A stretch of DNA of 64,000 nucleotides from assembly GCA_036768485.1 (NCBI GenBank), contig JAVLUZ010000151.1:3729330-3793329 (forward strand), written 5' to 3'. Under the pieces are notes generated by a model, which was given only the letters and a program-made list of their open reading frames with translations, had not been told where the DNA came from and did not search any database. Positions 1 through 29,800 of this stretch are shown here, in pieces. Source of the DNA: Mermis nigrescens (lineage: Eukaryota; Nematoda; Enoplea; Mermithida; Mermithidae). Position numbers and translations under genes: made by a program. Within the stretch, counting starts at the first letter, position 1. Each line of letters begins with the position of its first letter.

Positions 1-533
1 CTTGCCTAAGCGGCGTTCGTTCGTATCTTATTGCATCGTTTTTGAAGTTATAGCATTTATTATGCTTTGTGGTTATGGGGGGGCAAAAAAGTAAACAGAC
101 AATGATTGCTGATTATGCTTTGAAAGATCTTGTTTGCTATCCAATTATAGCTTTCCTAAAATAGCATTGCGGGAAATCCGAACATCAAACAAAATCACGA
201 GCTCAATAAATGTGAATTAAAGAATTTGCGCAAAAAACTATTTTTCTTTTACGATTCGCTGAGTATGCACGTATATTGTGTTCATGCTTCAGCTTACCGG
301 AAGTGGCAAATTTTTCTTCAAATCACAACAACTGTGGAACAGTTTGTGTATATGGGGTTTAAAATCTTTATGGTCCCGTTATTTTTTTTGCAACAAATTC
401 CTTAGTTTCATGACTTATGGAACATTCAGAAATACGCTTATTGTCACTTTAAAGTTCTTTGCTTGTACTCTCTATCTCCCTTATTGTCATGCCATTTTTG
501 ATTTTCATTTATTTGAAATTGTTTCTTTTGTAG

Positions 534-16871
<16,338 letters not shown>

Positions 16872-17880
16872 TTGTGAGCCTTCCGTTCGAAGAATACAAC
16901 ATCCGTAGCGCAATTATTCATTTATATGACCTCTTGACCTTTTCGTTCGAAAATTTATTAGCTGTACAGAGTTGCATTTACTGATCAATAACAAATCTGG
17001 AACGGCAAAAGCCTAAGCCAATTTTGTTTGCTTATTTCAAGTAAGCCCTTGAGAATGATTGCATATCAGAAATCCTATATCCAGAAATAATCCAAAAGAG
17101 CTAACTGTAATATTTGAAAAGATTATTTTTTCTCATATATATTAATCTTTCCCAACCTTTTACTCTTACATGTATAAGTAACAAATACGAAAACAAGACG
17201 CATTGAATAAGAGCCTTTATCAATGTACAGAAATTATCTCTGAACATGAATTGAAACTTTATATAATTTAACAAAATCAATGGCTTTTACATATTTCTCT
17301 AAAATTGCCTACAATGTCAGACCGTGTTTGGGTTGCTTCTTTTGCCATTAATTATGATTATGATTTAGTATTTTTGACTGTCAAAGCGTTTTATACGTGA
17401 AATCAGAAAAATTAAGGATTTTCGAGAATTTTTTAGAAAGTTTCGTTTAAAGGACGACGACGTTTGTATGATTCAAACAACTACTTTCGTATGCTGACGA
17501 TTTTGTCATTATTCTAAGGAATTATTCCAAGAATGGCGCTCAATGTCGAATTTCCTAATGAATAACAATCTTTATAATGCTCTGATACAAAGAATGCAGC
17601 CGAAATCTTATGATATAATATCACTTGTCCTCAAAGTAATGCTTTTTGTATGAGATTCAATGAATTTAAGACAGGATTGGCTTTTTTCACATGAAATTTA
17701 GATTTCGTAATTTTTGATATTTGTTTCACTCCAGAACTGTCTTGACTAAACTTGGATCTCGCAAATGCAGACTGTACCTATTTCTCACTATGTTTTGAAA
17801 AAATTAGTTAATCAGGGTGAGACTCTTAATTTAAAGACTTTGACTCAAGTGATTCGAATTTCAAGGTCATGGCTCATGCC
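16872..17880. other. TRIM9 3' flank
   Basis: The region downstream of the TRIM9 stop. AT-rich, no gene seen. It should include the 3' UTR, but I see no clear AATAAA signal close to the stop. Confidence 0.5.
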
Positions 17881-17884
17881 ATAG

Positions 17885-18165
17885 ATGCACAGCATGGCCG
17901 TTCTGGGGGCCAGCCGGTCTGGAGGGTCAAAAATTGAGGTTTTTTAGGCTAAAATAAGCTTAACAACTGGTATAAGCGCTAAAATAGCGTTGAAACTACA
18001 TTATTACACAGTTTCTGGTCAATTTAAAGAACTTTTGAAGAAAATGTTTAATTTTTATTCATTTCTGGCCTTCATTTTGCCTCATTTCCCCCAGAAAATT
18101 TTCCATTTTTCCATTCCAATGATCAAGCCGCCCACACCTTCCCCCATGCATGTCTGCTCATGACT
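17885..18165. mobile_element. Short non-autonomous element, catagatgcacagcatgg family
   Basis: It begins atagatgcacagcatggccg and ends near cccccatgcatgtctgc, giving imperfect inverted ends. A close relative in the same orientation is at 30744-31005 (same ctggtc..aatttt..aacttttgaagaaaa core). No coding capacity. Confidence 0.6.
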
Positions 18166-18351
18166 CATGTACATACCTACTTTGAGACAAATATGTTAAT
18201 GCAGTGGGAGTGTTGTTATTTTTCTTTAAATACATTCATGCTCGCCATATTTGCAGGAGTCGGTTAAGATTTAGATTGATTAATCTATGCACTTCTTGCG
18301 CTATAGACGAAGCCGTTTTGGTACGACAAAAACTTTGTATTTTGGTTCTAC

Positions 18352-18516
18352 ACTATAGTCCGTTTCACACAACTTCGGTCATAAATTTTAAAACTATCTC
18401 CGACAATAAGCTGACAGATTTCGATTTTAGCATTGATCTAATATATAATTATCATAACCCTCGGCTTACTGTCGATGAAATTTCTTAGAATTTATGCACG
18501 AAGTTATGTGAAACAT
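18352..18516. mobile_element. 165-bp MITE, TATAGTCTGTTTCACA family, copy 1
   Basis: Inverted ends actatagtccgtttcacac and aagttatgtgaaacatttta, with an internal palindrome (ccgacaataagctgacag and cggcttactgtcg). Three more copies lie at 21668, 22191 and 38358. Confidence 0.8.
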
Positions 18517-19373
18517 TTTATAAGTACCGATTTATCAACAGTGCCAAAATGTGGGCTAATCTAACAAAACGTCTGCAAAAGTTGGGACAAGAAACATGGG
18601 GAGCAAGGATGCTTTTCTGGGTGGATACAGTGTCGCAATGTCTTCCTGGTATTTGAGGGAAATAAAAAATATTATTCAAACGGAATAATTGAAGGGGCAT
18701 TTTATTTGTTATTTAGTTCCTCTGAATTTTCTCAGAATTTCAGGCACAACGCCTTTTCTGCTAAATATCCGTCATCTGTTTATCTTCATCGAAATAGCAT
18801 TTCGATGATTAGTGCCTGCAATCGCTTTTTTCATTTGAAAGTGTACTTTTTCTGATGCTGCAAAAGCATAGTATCATCATCTCATTGCATATGGTTTTAA
18901 TGTTCTTTATATTTGTTTTATCGCAGTCTGTGAATTCGAGGACGTGCCCTTTTGTGTTGTGTGCATCGTTTGTTTCCATGATTATTCACCGTGAAAATCG
19001 CTATATATTTTCTATACTTACCTTGTCGCTTTACTGTTGTATTTTTCGTTCTGCAGCTAAATTGTGGACTAATATTGAATAGTCAGACATACATTCGCAT
19101 ATTTATCTGTAATTATTAAAGCCGTTTTTCATATCCACGTACATACCTGTATCTGTTTTATATATATTTACCTACATGTTTTTTCCATGACTTGATAAGC
19201 AATTCATTCTTCTAAAACAAAATTCTAGGTTTCGTAGAGGTCAGCTTTTGAGTAGGGTTGTTATAGTTGACGATATTAAAACGAAAAATATCGTTACCGA
19301 CGTGTTTCTGAGCCGTCGTTAAAGAAACGATATCATTTTTCGAGAGTCGTCTTCCTGTACATATATTCGATCC

Positions 19374-19792
19374 CATGGGCGGAATTTAAGATGATCTCTG
19401 GTCGTCGATGATCATAATTTCTCAAGTTTTCCGGCGCTTTGCGCCGGATTATACCTTTTAATAACATTGTATTTACTTTCTTGGCGGCCCGAAAGCCATA
19501 TTTTTGCTCAGGAAATGGGTTTTAGACGATTTCTAGAGAAGCAGAAACAGCTTTTTCAGCATAGTCTTCTTCTATTTCCAAGCATAACTTTTCAAAATTT
19601 TCGTGACGTTCTGCGTCAAATGCTAAAAGTATAGGCGATCGAGCAGTAATTTAAGCTTCCAAATATTCATTTGCTGTGAAGACACCAAAAACGCTATTCC
19701 ACACTTGACGTGTAAATTTTTGCAAATATTTTCGATTTTTTTCGGAAAAGTTGGCTGTGTGCCCCCCTTTGAAAATTCTAGATCCGCCATTG
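19374..19792. mobile_element. hAT-like MITE ending CTAGATCCGCCATTG, copy 1
   Basis: Ends catgggcggaatttaag and ctagatccgccattg resemble the CAGTGGCGGATCTAG terminus common among hAT-type MITEs. Inside at about 19429 is ccggcgctttgcgccgg. Related copies are at 20074, 31366 and 35735. Confidence 0.6.
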
Positions 19793-20073
19793 TTTGATCC
19801 TATTTAACTACATATACGAGTATAGTGTATGAGTTTGCTGAGGAGGCGTTGCCTGAGTTGGAGGGAGGGTACAACAGACAGAGTTGATCCTGCTAAGCTA
19901 CACATTGGCGTGTGGAATTGAGACTTGCACTCCAGAATCTGAAAAAAACCCCGCATAAAAATTGATACGCATAATTAAATTTTTGGTATGTTTTTTGTGA
20001 TTTTTGTCGGGTTTGACCCTCCCCAGAATTTTGCTGCTATCCATGTAAGGTCCTAACACTGGGGCCACTGCAG

Positions 20074-20440
20074 CAGGGGCGGATTTAGAGGGAGCGGGAG
20101 TGGCCGCTCCCCTGTCAAAAAATTTTGGGCGCAATAGAGAATAATGCGTATTTTTTTACGATTTTATCCATTTTTATCACGATTTTTCAAATTTTTTCCG
20201 AGTATTCATTAATGACATTTACTGATTTGGCGTTTTAAAAGCTTTGTTGCTACGTCTACAGAGAAGTTTATGTATAGAACGAGGTTTTTAATTCTTACAA
20301 TGATTTTTCGAGTATATTTTCGGTGCTTTGTGCCGATTTTCGCACTAATTTGCCCGTTTTTCGTAGATTAACTTTCTAAATTTTCGACCTTGTTTCTGGG
20401 TCTGTCGAATCCTGAAGGTATTTTGAATTATGGGGATCCA
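20074..20440. mobile_element. hAT-like MITE, partial copy
   Basis: It starts gcaggggcggatttagaggg and carries the tcggtgctttgtgccg palindrome variant near 20325, but no matching right terminus is evident. It lies in the 3' flank between the converging TRIM9 and CAP genes. Confidence 0.5.
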
Positions 20441-20675
20441 GGCCAGCTCCCACATATGATTAGGGGCTGGATACCTGCAGATTAGTTTAATTACAAATTA
20501 GGTATCAAATAATACGTGTCACGTGCACAAATAACAGCTTGCAGTACCAAATAAAGCATGAAGTATTTTGGAAATCACATGAATGAGAATCTTCTCGGAG
20601 CCATTCAGACCATTCATGAATTGAGTCAGCAAGATAACTTATCGACGCCTCTGGGAGTCGATTCAAGCTCTTACA

Positions 20676-20854
20676 CTATTCATTTGCATTAAACGGAGGT
20701 AAAATATTCTTTGAAAATTCTCCAATACAATTTCTATTACCCCTTGGATAATAGAACGCCACTACGACAACTACATTTTTCGACTGTAACCAAACGCGGC
20801 TGGCACCTATTCTCATAGTTGATTTCCAAATCATTTGGGTGAAGCTTTGACAAC
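20676..20854 (-). CDS. CAP gene exon 5: C-terminal part of CAP domain and stop
   Basis: Acceptor ttatcatatcag. Reads CQSFTQMIWKSTMRIGASRV, then VVVVVAFYYPRGN and GEFSKNILPPF, ending TAG. CAP proteins normally have HFTQ where this has SFTQ. Confidence 0.93.
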
Positions 20855-23800
20855 CTGATATGATAAACAAAACCTAATCGTTCTGCAAAACTAACGTCAT
20901 ATCTTACTTTGAATATGAAGTAATAGTAATAATGCAGGTATTCTTTGACTCGTTTAAAAATATAAAAAATCTAAGCCAAAAGTATCGATATTGCTATTTT
21001 GTATTGCTTATTGTTATTTTGTGTATACTTATTGTTATTTCTATAAAAAAGGTTATAAAATGGAATATATCTAAAAGAATACATTTTTCTTTTTCTATAT
21101 ATTACTATTTATATATTGCTATTTTCTAGATTGCTATCGATCTGAGATATTGAGAATTACAAGGTAGAATGGCAATTTCTTATATTTTGTATATCATATA
21201 ACAGTTACGAATCAATCAAGTTAAACTGAAATAAAATATTGATTCGGTCGGCCTCTGATATTTTGTTCGATCTTTTCACCTCAAATATTCAATCTGGAAT
21301 CCGTATTCGATTTTTTGTTTTACTGGGGCATTATACTTATGTAGGTGCCTACTCAAATGAGTAACGTTACTTTTATTGCCTACATGTGGCCCATATAAAA
21401 ATTGAAAAGTGTTCCAGCTACATGGATAAAATGTTTCAATTTAATAAATGCTTTTTATAAATGATCTTTCTTAAAAATCAGCACTGAACCTGCTATTTGT
21501 AAGCATGTAATATAGCAAACCAATTTTTCCCAAAATACGCGTAAAATGAATGGTCCAAACAAATTCGATTTAACAATTAAAATTATGTTTTACAGAATTG
21601 ATCATCAAAAAGCCTTTGCGTAAAGTCGCTTTTGCGCAATTTCAAGTTATACCCAGTTCAACCATGTTTACAGTCTGTTTCACACAAGTTTGAACATAAA
21701 TTTTAAAAAAACCATGTCCGACAATAAGCCGACAGATTGCGCTTATAGCATTGATTTGATATATAATTATCGTAATCCGTCGGCTTACTTTCGAAAAACT
21801 TAAAATTCATGCCCAAACTTATGTGAAACAGACTATAGTTTTAAGCCATTCCTATCCACTTCTGAATACTTTAAGCTACATTTGACTGATGAAAATTGTT
21901 TCATTTTACTAGGCCAAAAGCTCTTTGGTGCCACAATGCTTGAAATTTTAAGTTTCCATCAGCAGACAGAGTTGCCCCCAACAAAGAGGCTTTAACCTGT
22001 AAGCAGACCTGGGAGAAACAAGAAAGCATGATTTTAATACTCGTATTATCATACTAGCAATCCATTTCGGACACTGAAAGTCGTAATTTTGCGCAGGTTT
22101 GGTCCATCTGTCGATTATCTCTTGACTGGTTGGCAAATGATCAGCTCCATTTGTTTTGATAATTTCAATATTTTCACCAATATCTAAAGTTATAGTCTGT
22201 TTCACATAACCTCGTGCATAAATTCTAAGAATTTTTATCGACAGTAAGTCAAGGGTTACGATAATTATATATCAGATCAATGCTATAGTCGCAATCTGTC
22301 AGCTTATTGTCGGAAATACTTTCAAAATTTATGACCAAAGTTGTGTGAAACGGATTATGTATTTGATGAATTACAAGAGGAATATGTCTGGGTACATTTA
22401 ACAAATAAGATTTAACGATTTCAACCTTAAAACATTGGATCTGTTGTACACAAATTTGGACACAATGGCGAGAATTTAGATTTATTGTTAAAGGCTGCTC
22501 ATGTGAAACAGGCTATAGTACAGGCACAACAGACAAATAATAGAATTATGTGGCAATTTCAAGCGAAAGAACAGGATCAGCGTAGATTTTGATGCACAAC
22601 CGTTAAGGCAGGCACAACCATACATGCACAGCATGGGAATTATGGGGGAAGTAAAATTTTAGAGCGTCTTTTTTTGAGCCCAAAAATGGTAGGTATACGT
22701 CAAAAACATCGTTTTTCGGCGTTTCTGACGATGCTCTATCTTTCTAGAGCATAAAAACATTTAAAAGAATTTTTAAAAAATCAAAAAAAGTCGGAACAAA
22801 TTGAACAACATATAGTCAAAACATGAGTAAATGGCGCGAAGCGCCGAAAATTTTACTGTTGTGGGCAAATAGATAGCTAAAAACGCTTATAAAAACACCT
22901 TTTCTACGAATTTTCAGAAATTTTTAGGTAACTTTCGAAAGATCGTGAATTCCGGGTGGAAGGTGAAAAAAATTTGGGGGTGAGAAGTTTTCTGGGGGAA
23001 ACTCCCCAAGATCATGTATGGGCACAACCGCTAGCTAGCGCACAATCGCTCGCTGACTAGTAAACTACCACTACTTACTCTTAAAAATGATATGAATAGT
23101 ATCTATCTAAATATTGTTTGAATGTAACCAAATATTTATTTAACTTTAGAAGAGCATAATAATGTGATTAAATAATTTTATTCGGAATACAATGAGCTGT
23201 TCATTAATTATTCAAATCCTAATACTTGCTCAGAATGACAGCATTGAATGCATTCTCACAGAGCTAATAATTAAATTTTACAAAACTTTATGTATTCACA
23301 CTGCATCTCATAATGTCTCCATTATCTACTTTGCCAAATGGTAGACAGATTGTTCCCGAAATTTCTAACTTTGCCGAAAGACCAGTAGTTTTCAAAATTC
23401 TGAGTTAGTTGTTTTAAAGCGTACTGATTCTTCTCAATCTGTAGTGTCCGCAAAGAATTTGATAGCTACTTGAATAGGCCAATGCTAGACAGATTAAAAC
23501 TTTGATATATTTACTATGTAAGATTCTGTAAGATGAGAAATCCGGACTTCAGTCAGTTTCAGGTTATTATGATAGTGTTGTATGGGATCGTTTCATCGAA
23601 AAACCTGTTTATTTACAATGGAAAACATTAGTCTGCCTGCACCAATGAACTGAGAAATTCGAAATGTAAAATCAACAATGAAGTCTTGCAAAAGTACTTA
23701 GTTAAAAGTAATTTCCACTGCTCACAGGAAAAAACATTAAATGCGTCTATTTTCCCATTTAAAGTGTGGATTATTCAAAACGAAAGGCATGCATAGCTTT

Positions 23801-26800
23801 CGATTATTGACATTACGATTATGTTAGCGGATGTGCTACCTTAGTGTACTATTTAGCTGTTTTGCACTGGCGGTTGTGCCACCTAACCTCAGCACATCCA
23901 ATATTTAGACCTCGAATTTTGGTAGAGGTTCCCCGGCCAGTTTTAAGAGGGGAGGGGGTGTAAATGACCTTCAATTTTTGGCCGAAAATAGCCAAAAAAT
24001 ACCACAAAATTCAATTTAATTCAAAAAAGCGGGTGGTCAAAGATTTTCTGGGGGATGGAGGACGACCAACTTTGGGTGGAGGGATTCCCCTATCCACCCC
24101 TGTTACACGTTTAATGTAGACTGCTTATCATTAGAGAATTATCAATTTAGATAACCGCTAAACTAAATTTTGGAAGATGAGGTTTGTTAAAAATAGTTAA
24201 TTAGTCCTGAAAAATAATTGGAAATAGCAGGATATATAAGTCCATAGCAGAAAACCGGGCCCTGATTAAGCTAAGCCAGAAGTTTGATGCACAACGTCAA
24301 ATGCCAATTTCTTATCATAGGTAGCGCGATAGCGCTACCTATAATATACTTGGCCATCTTTTTTCTTATATGTTTATCACAGCGAGTGCGAATTTTGTGG
24401 CCCCCTCACACCAACAACGGCACACACCTGGGAGGTGCGGTTTTTTAACGATAGATAATTAAAAAGCTCGATGTACCATTGTTTCTTTTGTTTACACTCC
24501 ATGCCGAGTTAGCAATGAGTGTGTAAAGTGTAAACCAAAAAATCTAATAATTTGCGGAGGGCCATTTTTTTAAATGCTGCCCCGAGCTGTAGATTACGAA
24601 TCTGACCTTAAAATTTCTTTACACTCAATGGTTGTTGCACAAAAATGTAAAGTATACGCGTTTTTTACTCCTTGCGTGTTTTCAGCTTATCTAACTCAAT
24701 TTTGGTTTCCGTGCGTTACAATATCTCAAGGACCAATTTTTTCTCTCTTTTAACACAATATTTCTTGATCTGTGATCGTTTTAGTGTAAAGGGTTCGAGA
24801 CGAAAAACGAAATTTCTCAAGCTACCCCGCTAAGTAGGCGGAACATGCTAATTATGCTTTAAATCTGCCCTGACCTTAGCGTTACAGATCCTAGTTTATT
24901 TTGTTTCTAAACAACCAATATTGCGTTATTAGCACAAATATAAAGTTTAAACGAACGGAGAAACACTTTTCCGCCTAGAGAATTGGGTATCAAACGATTT
25001 GCGGAGAGCCATCTTTTTTAAAAATGTTGCCCCTGAGTTGTAGATTACGAATCTGAACTTAATATTTCTTTACACTCAATGGTTCTTGCATAAAAGCGTT
25101 AAGTATACGAGTTTTTTACTGTTAGCGTGTCCTGAAGCTTATCTAACTCAATTTTGGTTTCTGTGCAGTCCAATTGGTTTTATAATGTAAAGGGCTACAA
25201 TATATCGAAAGGTAAATTTTTTCTCTTTTAATGCAATATTTCTTGATCTGTGATCATTTTAGTGTAAAGGGTTCGAAACGAAAAAAGAAATTCCTTCAGC
25301 TACTTGCACCCCCCAGAATTTCGGCGCTGCCCACCTATGGATATATGGCCTAAAATATTAAATAAAAGAAGGAAACTAGCAAAGAAAAATGCTCCGATGG
25401 AACAAAAAAGGTAAATATGCTTGAATTTCTTCATTGTTAAGAATGTAAAAGGAGGGGACTAGGAAAAATTTTCCTATATGCGCAGAAGCTATAGGAATGT
25501 GCTAAACAGTTAGACTTCCCCTAAACAACGCAAAAATCGAAGTATATTCTGCGGCCTATGTGCGTTTCTGCAGATTTTCCGTAGTAATTTCGATTACGAT
25601 GGCGAGTATTTTGATTACTTTATTTTGGAAGAATTAAAGATATTTTTTGTGGTTTTTCATGCAGACTATTGAGTTGGCCATGTAGGTGTAAAGTTTACAC
25701 TATTATCTTTTACGCCAGAGCATTGTGGAAGGTCAAGATTTCATTAAATAAATAATACATTGATTAATTAATAGTCCACGAAAGTGTCTTCAATGCTCTT
25801 TTGCGAAACACTTGAGAACGTTTCGTGACTACACCCTCATTTTTCACAGGCCGCAGAATATACTTCGATTTTTGCGTTGTGTAGAGGAAGTGTAACTGTT
25901 TAGCACATTCCTATGGCTTCTGCGCATATAGGGAAATTTTTCCTAGTCCCCTCCGTTCACATTCTTAAGAATGAAGAAATTCAAGTATATTTACCTTTTT
26001 TGTTCCATCAGAGCATTTTTCTTTGCTTATGTACATGAGTGAAGACAACGCATACTGCATATCCTAGAACAACCAACATATTGGAAAAATAACTGGACAT
26101 ATATGGAATCAGAGAAATTTCAGAAGTAGATGATCGACATTTCTTCCAAAGAATGAGGAGCAGAAGCTAACCTGGTTTTTCTCTATACAGAACAATGCCT
26201 TTTTCGGCAACCTTGTGAGCCCACTGCTCTGCTTCGCATGCTAGTTCGGGACACCAAGTCAATTCTGGTGTACCGTGCAACTTTCGGAATGTATTGTGTA
26301 TTTCCAGAAACTCTCTTTGAAAGACCACGTCTCCTTAAATAATAGAAAGTAGCTCGATTTTAAGCATGAATAACATAAACTACTGCAATCGCGCTATAAA
26401 ATCAAATATGAACCATTCACGCATGTCAGAAGCTATTTAGGTTTGCCATCGAAAGACGCCTATAATGTTATAAAATAAGTCGCGTATGTACGCTGTTTGA
26501 TTGGCAATGCAGCTGTAAGCCAAATGCCTAAAAAAACCTGCAAAAAAACTAAAGTTCAAACGTCTTAAACTTGACTATGTATGTTGCAAGTAGGTATGCA
26601 GTAAAAAATTTATTTAGAAAAAGGATCAATTATTATATTTCACAAATACACGTTGTATTCACATGGGCGTGGGGTTTTGGAAATTATACATACTCGTACT
26701 TCACCCAGAATCCAATTGCCGAAAATCGAGTCAATTACCCAGAATTCAATTTTGAGCCTTTTGATCTTAACCCCACCAGACCCCTCAGAATTTAGTTGCA

Positions 26801-29800
26801 GCTCATTTATGACTGTATTGTCAATCTTTCCGGAGAACTATTGAAAAATCTTATAATTCAAGCTGTACTGGCTGTCCGGAAAGAATCACAAATTTGTTTT
26901 TAATTGAAACTACGAATATAAGAAAACTGAGAAAGATTTTTGGATCTAATATACAATTTACCCCCAGCGTTTTTAGCCGATCCATATAAGCTACAGTAAC
27001 CAAACTTTACAAGGAGATAGCTATAAGCCTATTGTGCTGATATGGCAAAATTGATTAACTTACGGTGTAAACTTACTGCTTTACACTCACAGTTTATAAC
27101 GTACTAACGGCATCTAAAAATTGTAAACGATTCGGTGGGTTTCAAACAAAGCAGTTTTTTGTAACTCAATCAACATCCTACATTAAAAAAGTAAGTTTAA
27201 AAAAGTAAGTTTAAAATAAAGTAAAGTAAGTTCTTTTAAATTTTTTTAAAGCAGTAACTTTACACCGTAAGTTAATCAATTTTGCCAGATTAGTACAATA
27301 GGCTTATAGCTATCTCCTTGTAAAGTTTGGTTACTTATATGGATCGGCTAAAAAACGCTGGGGGTAAATTGTATACTAGATCCGATTTTTGCCAGTTCAT
27401 GGAACCGCTATCTATGATCATGCAAGCAAAAAGTTACATTATATCATACCTGTGTTAGGTTGCATGGTACCTTAACCAAACTCAACCACGAATTTACTTG
27501 TGTAAATTTTCCATTCATGCAATGGACCCTAATTAAGTTTTGTTTTATATTTTAGATGTTTTCCGAATATCAAGTGGTAATTTAGACTCAATCTTTGCAC
27601 AAATTATAACCTTTAAGATTTGCACTTCCAAGTGTGATGTTTAAATTAATCAGAGACTACGCAAAACGAATGTCAAAACCTGGTTAGAATAAATTATTAA
27701 TACTTAAAGAAACGTTTCTAAATCAATATTTAAGCGTTAAAAAACGTCAAAACATGCTTAGATATGGTCTAATTTCTTTTTCTTATCATATTTGTGATTT
27801 AGAGACAAAATTGATCAAGAGAGCACTAGCACTATACACTCTAAACTCCAAATTCTGCTTTCAGTGCTATCTGAATATTGTTTTCATTGAAATATCATTA
27901 TTTACCAGCCTTCTTGAGCGACCCAAACAAATTTTGACATTTAAAGCATAAATTTATATGATACTGAGCTTTATTTAGATGTAATTAGGTGTTTCAAATC
28001 AATTTTAGAGTGCATCTTTGAATTTGTACTGCAGTATCAGTTACAGTTACAGTACAGCACAAGGTTAACACTCCAGGGCCCGGTTTCAATATCTTTAGGC
28101 TTATTCCAGGCTTAAATCTGACTTCAATGTTTAAACAGACGAGCCAGGTTTAAGTCAAGCTTGAGCTGGGCTTAAGCGTGGCTCAAAATTGGCCACGTAC
28201 GTTTAAACTTTGAAGTCAGGTTTAAGCCTGGCTTAAGCCTAGAGATACTGAAACCGGGCCCAGGTCATTTGTGTAAAGTTTTACTACAGTCTCAGAAAAG
28301 TTGTTAAAAAATATAAATTTGTCCTTTTTTCCGAACACCCTGTATATGTGCGACTGTTCAAACTTCAGATGTCTGCCTAATACAATAGCCCTGGCATCAT
28401 ACTCGTATATGAATTTGTGCTTATATACAAATGTACTTGCTAATCTATGTTAAGCTGAGAAGGATCACTTTACTATCGTAAGCTGATGTCCTTTTTTGAA
28501 TTTGCAATTTTCATTTAAAATTTCTCCAAAGCGGCCTGTCAGGCGAGTATGCTATACTGTTATCGTTTTTTATTTTATAATTTTTCACTTTTCCTCCAAA
28601 AATTATTTCAACTCAGCATTTTGAGCAGATTATTAGTTCCTTACTTTCGATTCCAATTAATTCTAATGTGATTTGTAAATTAAGCGGGTCAAGACTTCTC
28701 TTATTATTAAGTTGTTAAAAGCGAAATCTATGAAATGCGAAATTATGTTATCGACAGAGATGTTAAACTATGAAAATATTTCCATTCTAATCAATATATT
28801 AATTTTTCCGTCATGACATTCATTCTACATTTTTCTCAAGATTTCTCTCAATTTAACATTTTTCCATTTTTCTGTTCCATCCCAAAAAATATTACTGCCT
28901 CACTAAAATGTATCTATGAAAATATAAAAAAATTTCATGAATTTATTAAAAATATCTTATTCTTTCCTTTACACACTCACCGAAAACCGTAAACTTTGAG
29001 CCTTGTTTATACTTCACTTTCTTTAGTGTGACATCCATTAATTGTTGATCTAGCAAGTCGACCTGATATAAAGACGGATTAGACTTGAGCTGCTCCGAAG
29101 TGGCCAAAAAAGATGTGCTCTTTCGATGATAAGACCAAGGTCGGCGTTGCGACCCGTCTTCCATATAACAAACGTGATTACGGTCGAATGGGCAGTCCAA
29201 AGCGGAGAATACTGTGGACTTCACGCTAAACAAACGAAATTGAATTTTTTCAGGCTATGCGAACCTAAAAAAGCATTTGAAAGAAATGCAGAAAAAGGTA
29301 TCTACCATACATGATCTTGGAGGGTTTGAGGGGATTCCCTCCGCGAGAAATTTTTTACCTCTCCCCCAGAATTCGCGATTTTTCGAAAGTTTCCAAAAAT
29401 TTCCTGAAAATTCGTAGAAGAGATGCTTTTTTAAGCGTTTCTCAAACGTATCACATTTTCGGCGCTTCGCTGTATATGTTTATTTTTTGAATGAATTTTA
29501 CTGAATTCAATTTTTTTTTAATTTTTCCAAAAATTTTTGTTTTTATGCTTTTGTTACGAACTTTTTGACGCGCACCCACCATTTTTGGGCTGAAATGAAG
29601 CACTTTAAAATTCCACCCCCCCTCCCCCAGAATACCCATGCTGTGCATGTCTGGTATACTAGAAATTTCTTGTCCGTCTTTTACGAAGAATTATCTGAAA
29701 TCTAAAAAAGAGAACTGTTTTCATATCACGAGAATGCTACAAAATTGGACTTTTGGACTTTTCCCATACTTATTCCTCTTTTTAAAAAAAGCTGTGAGTG

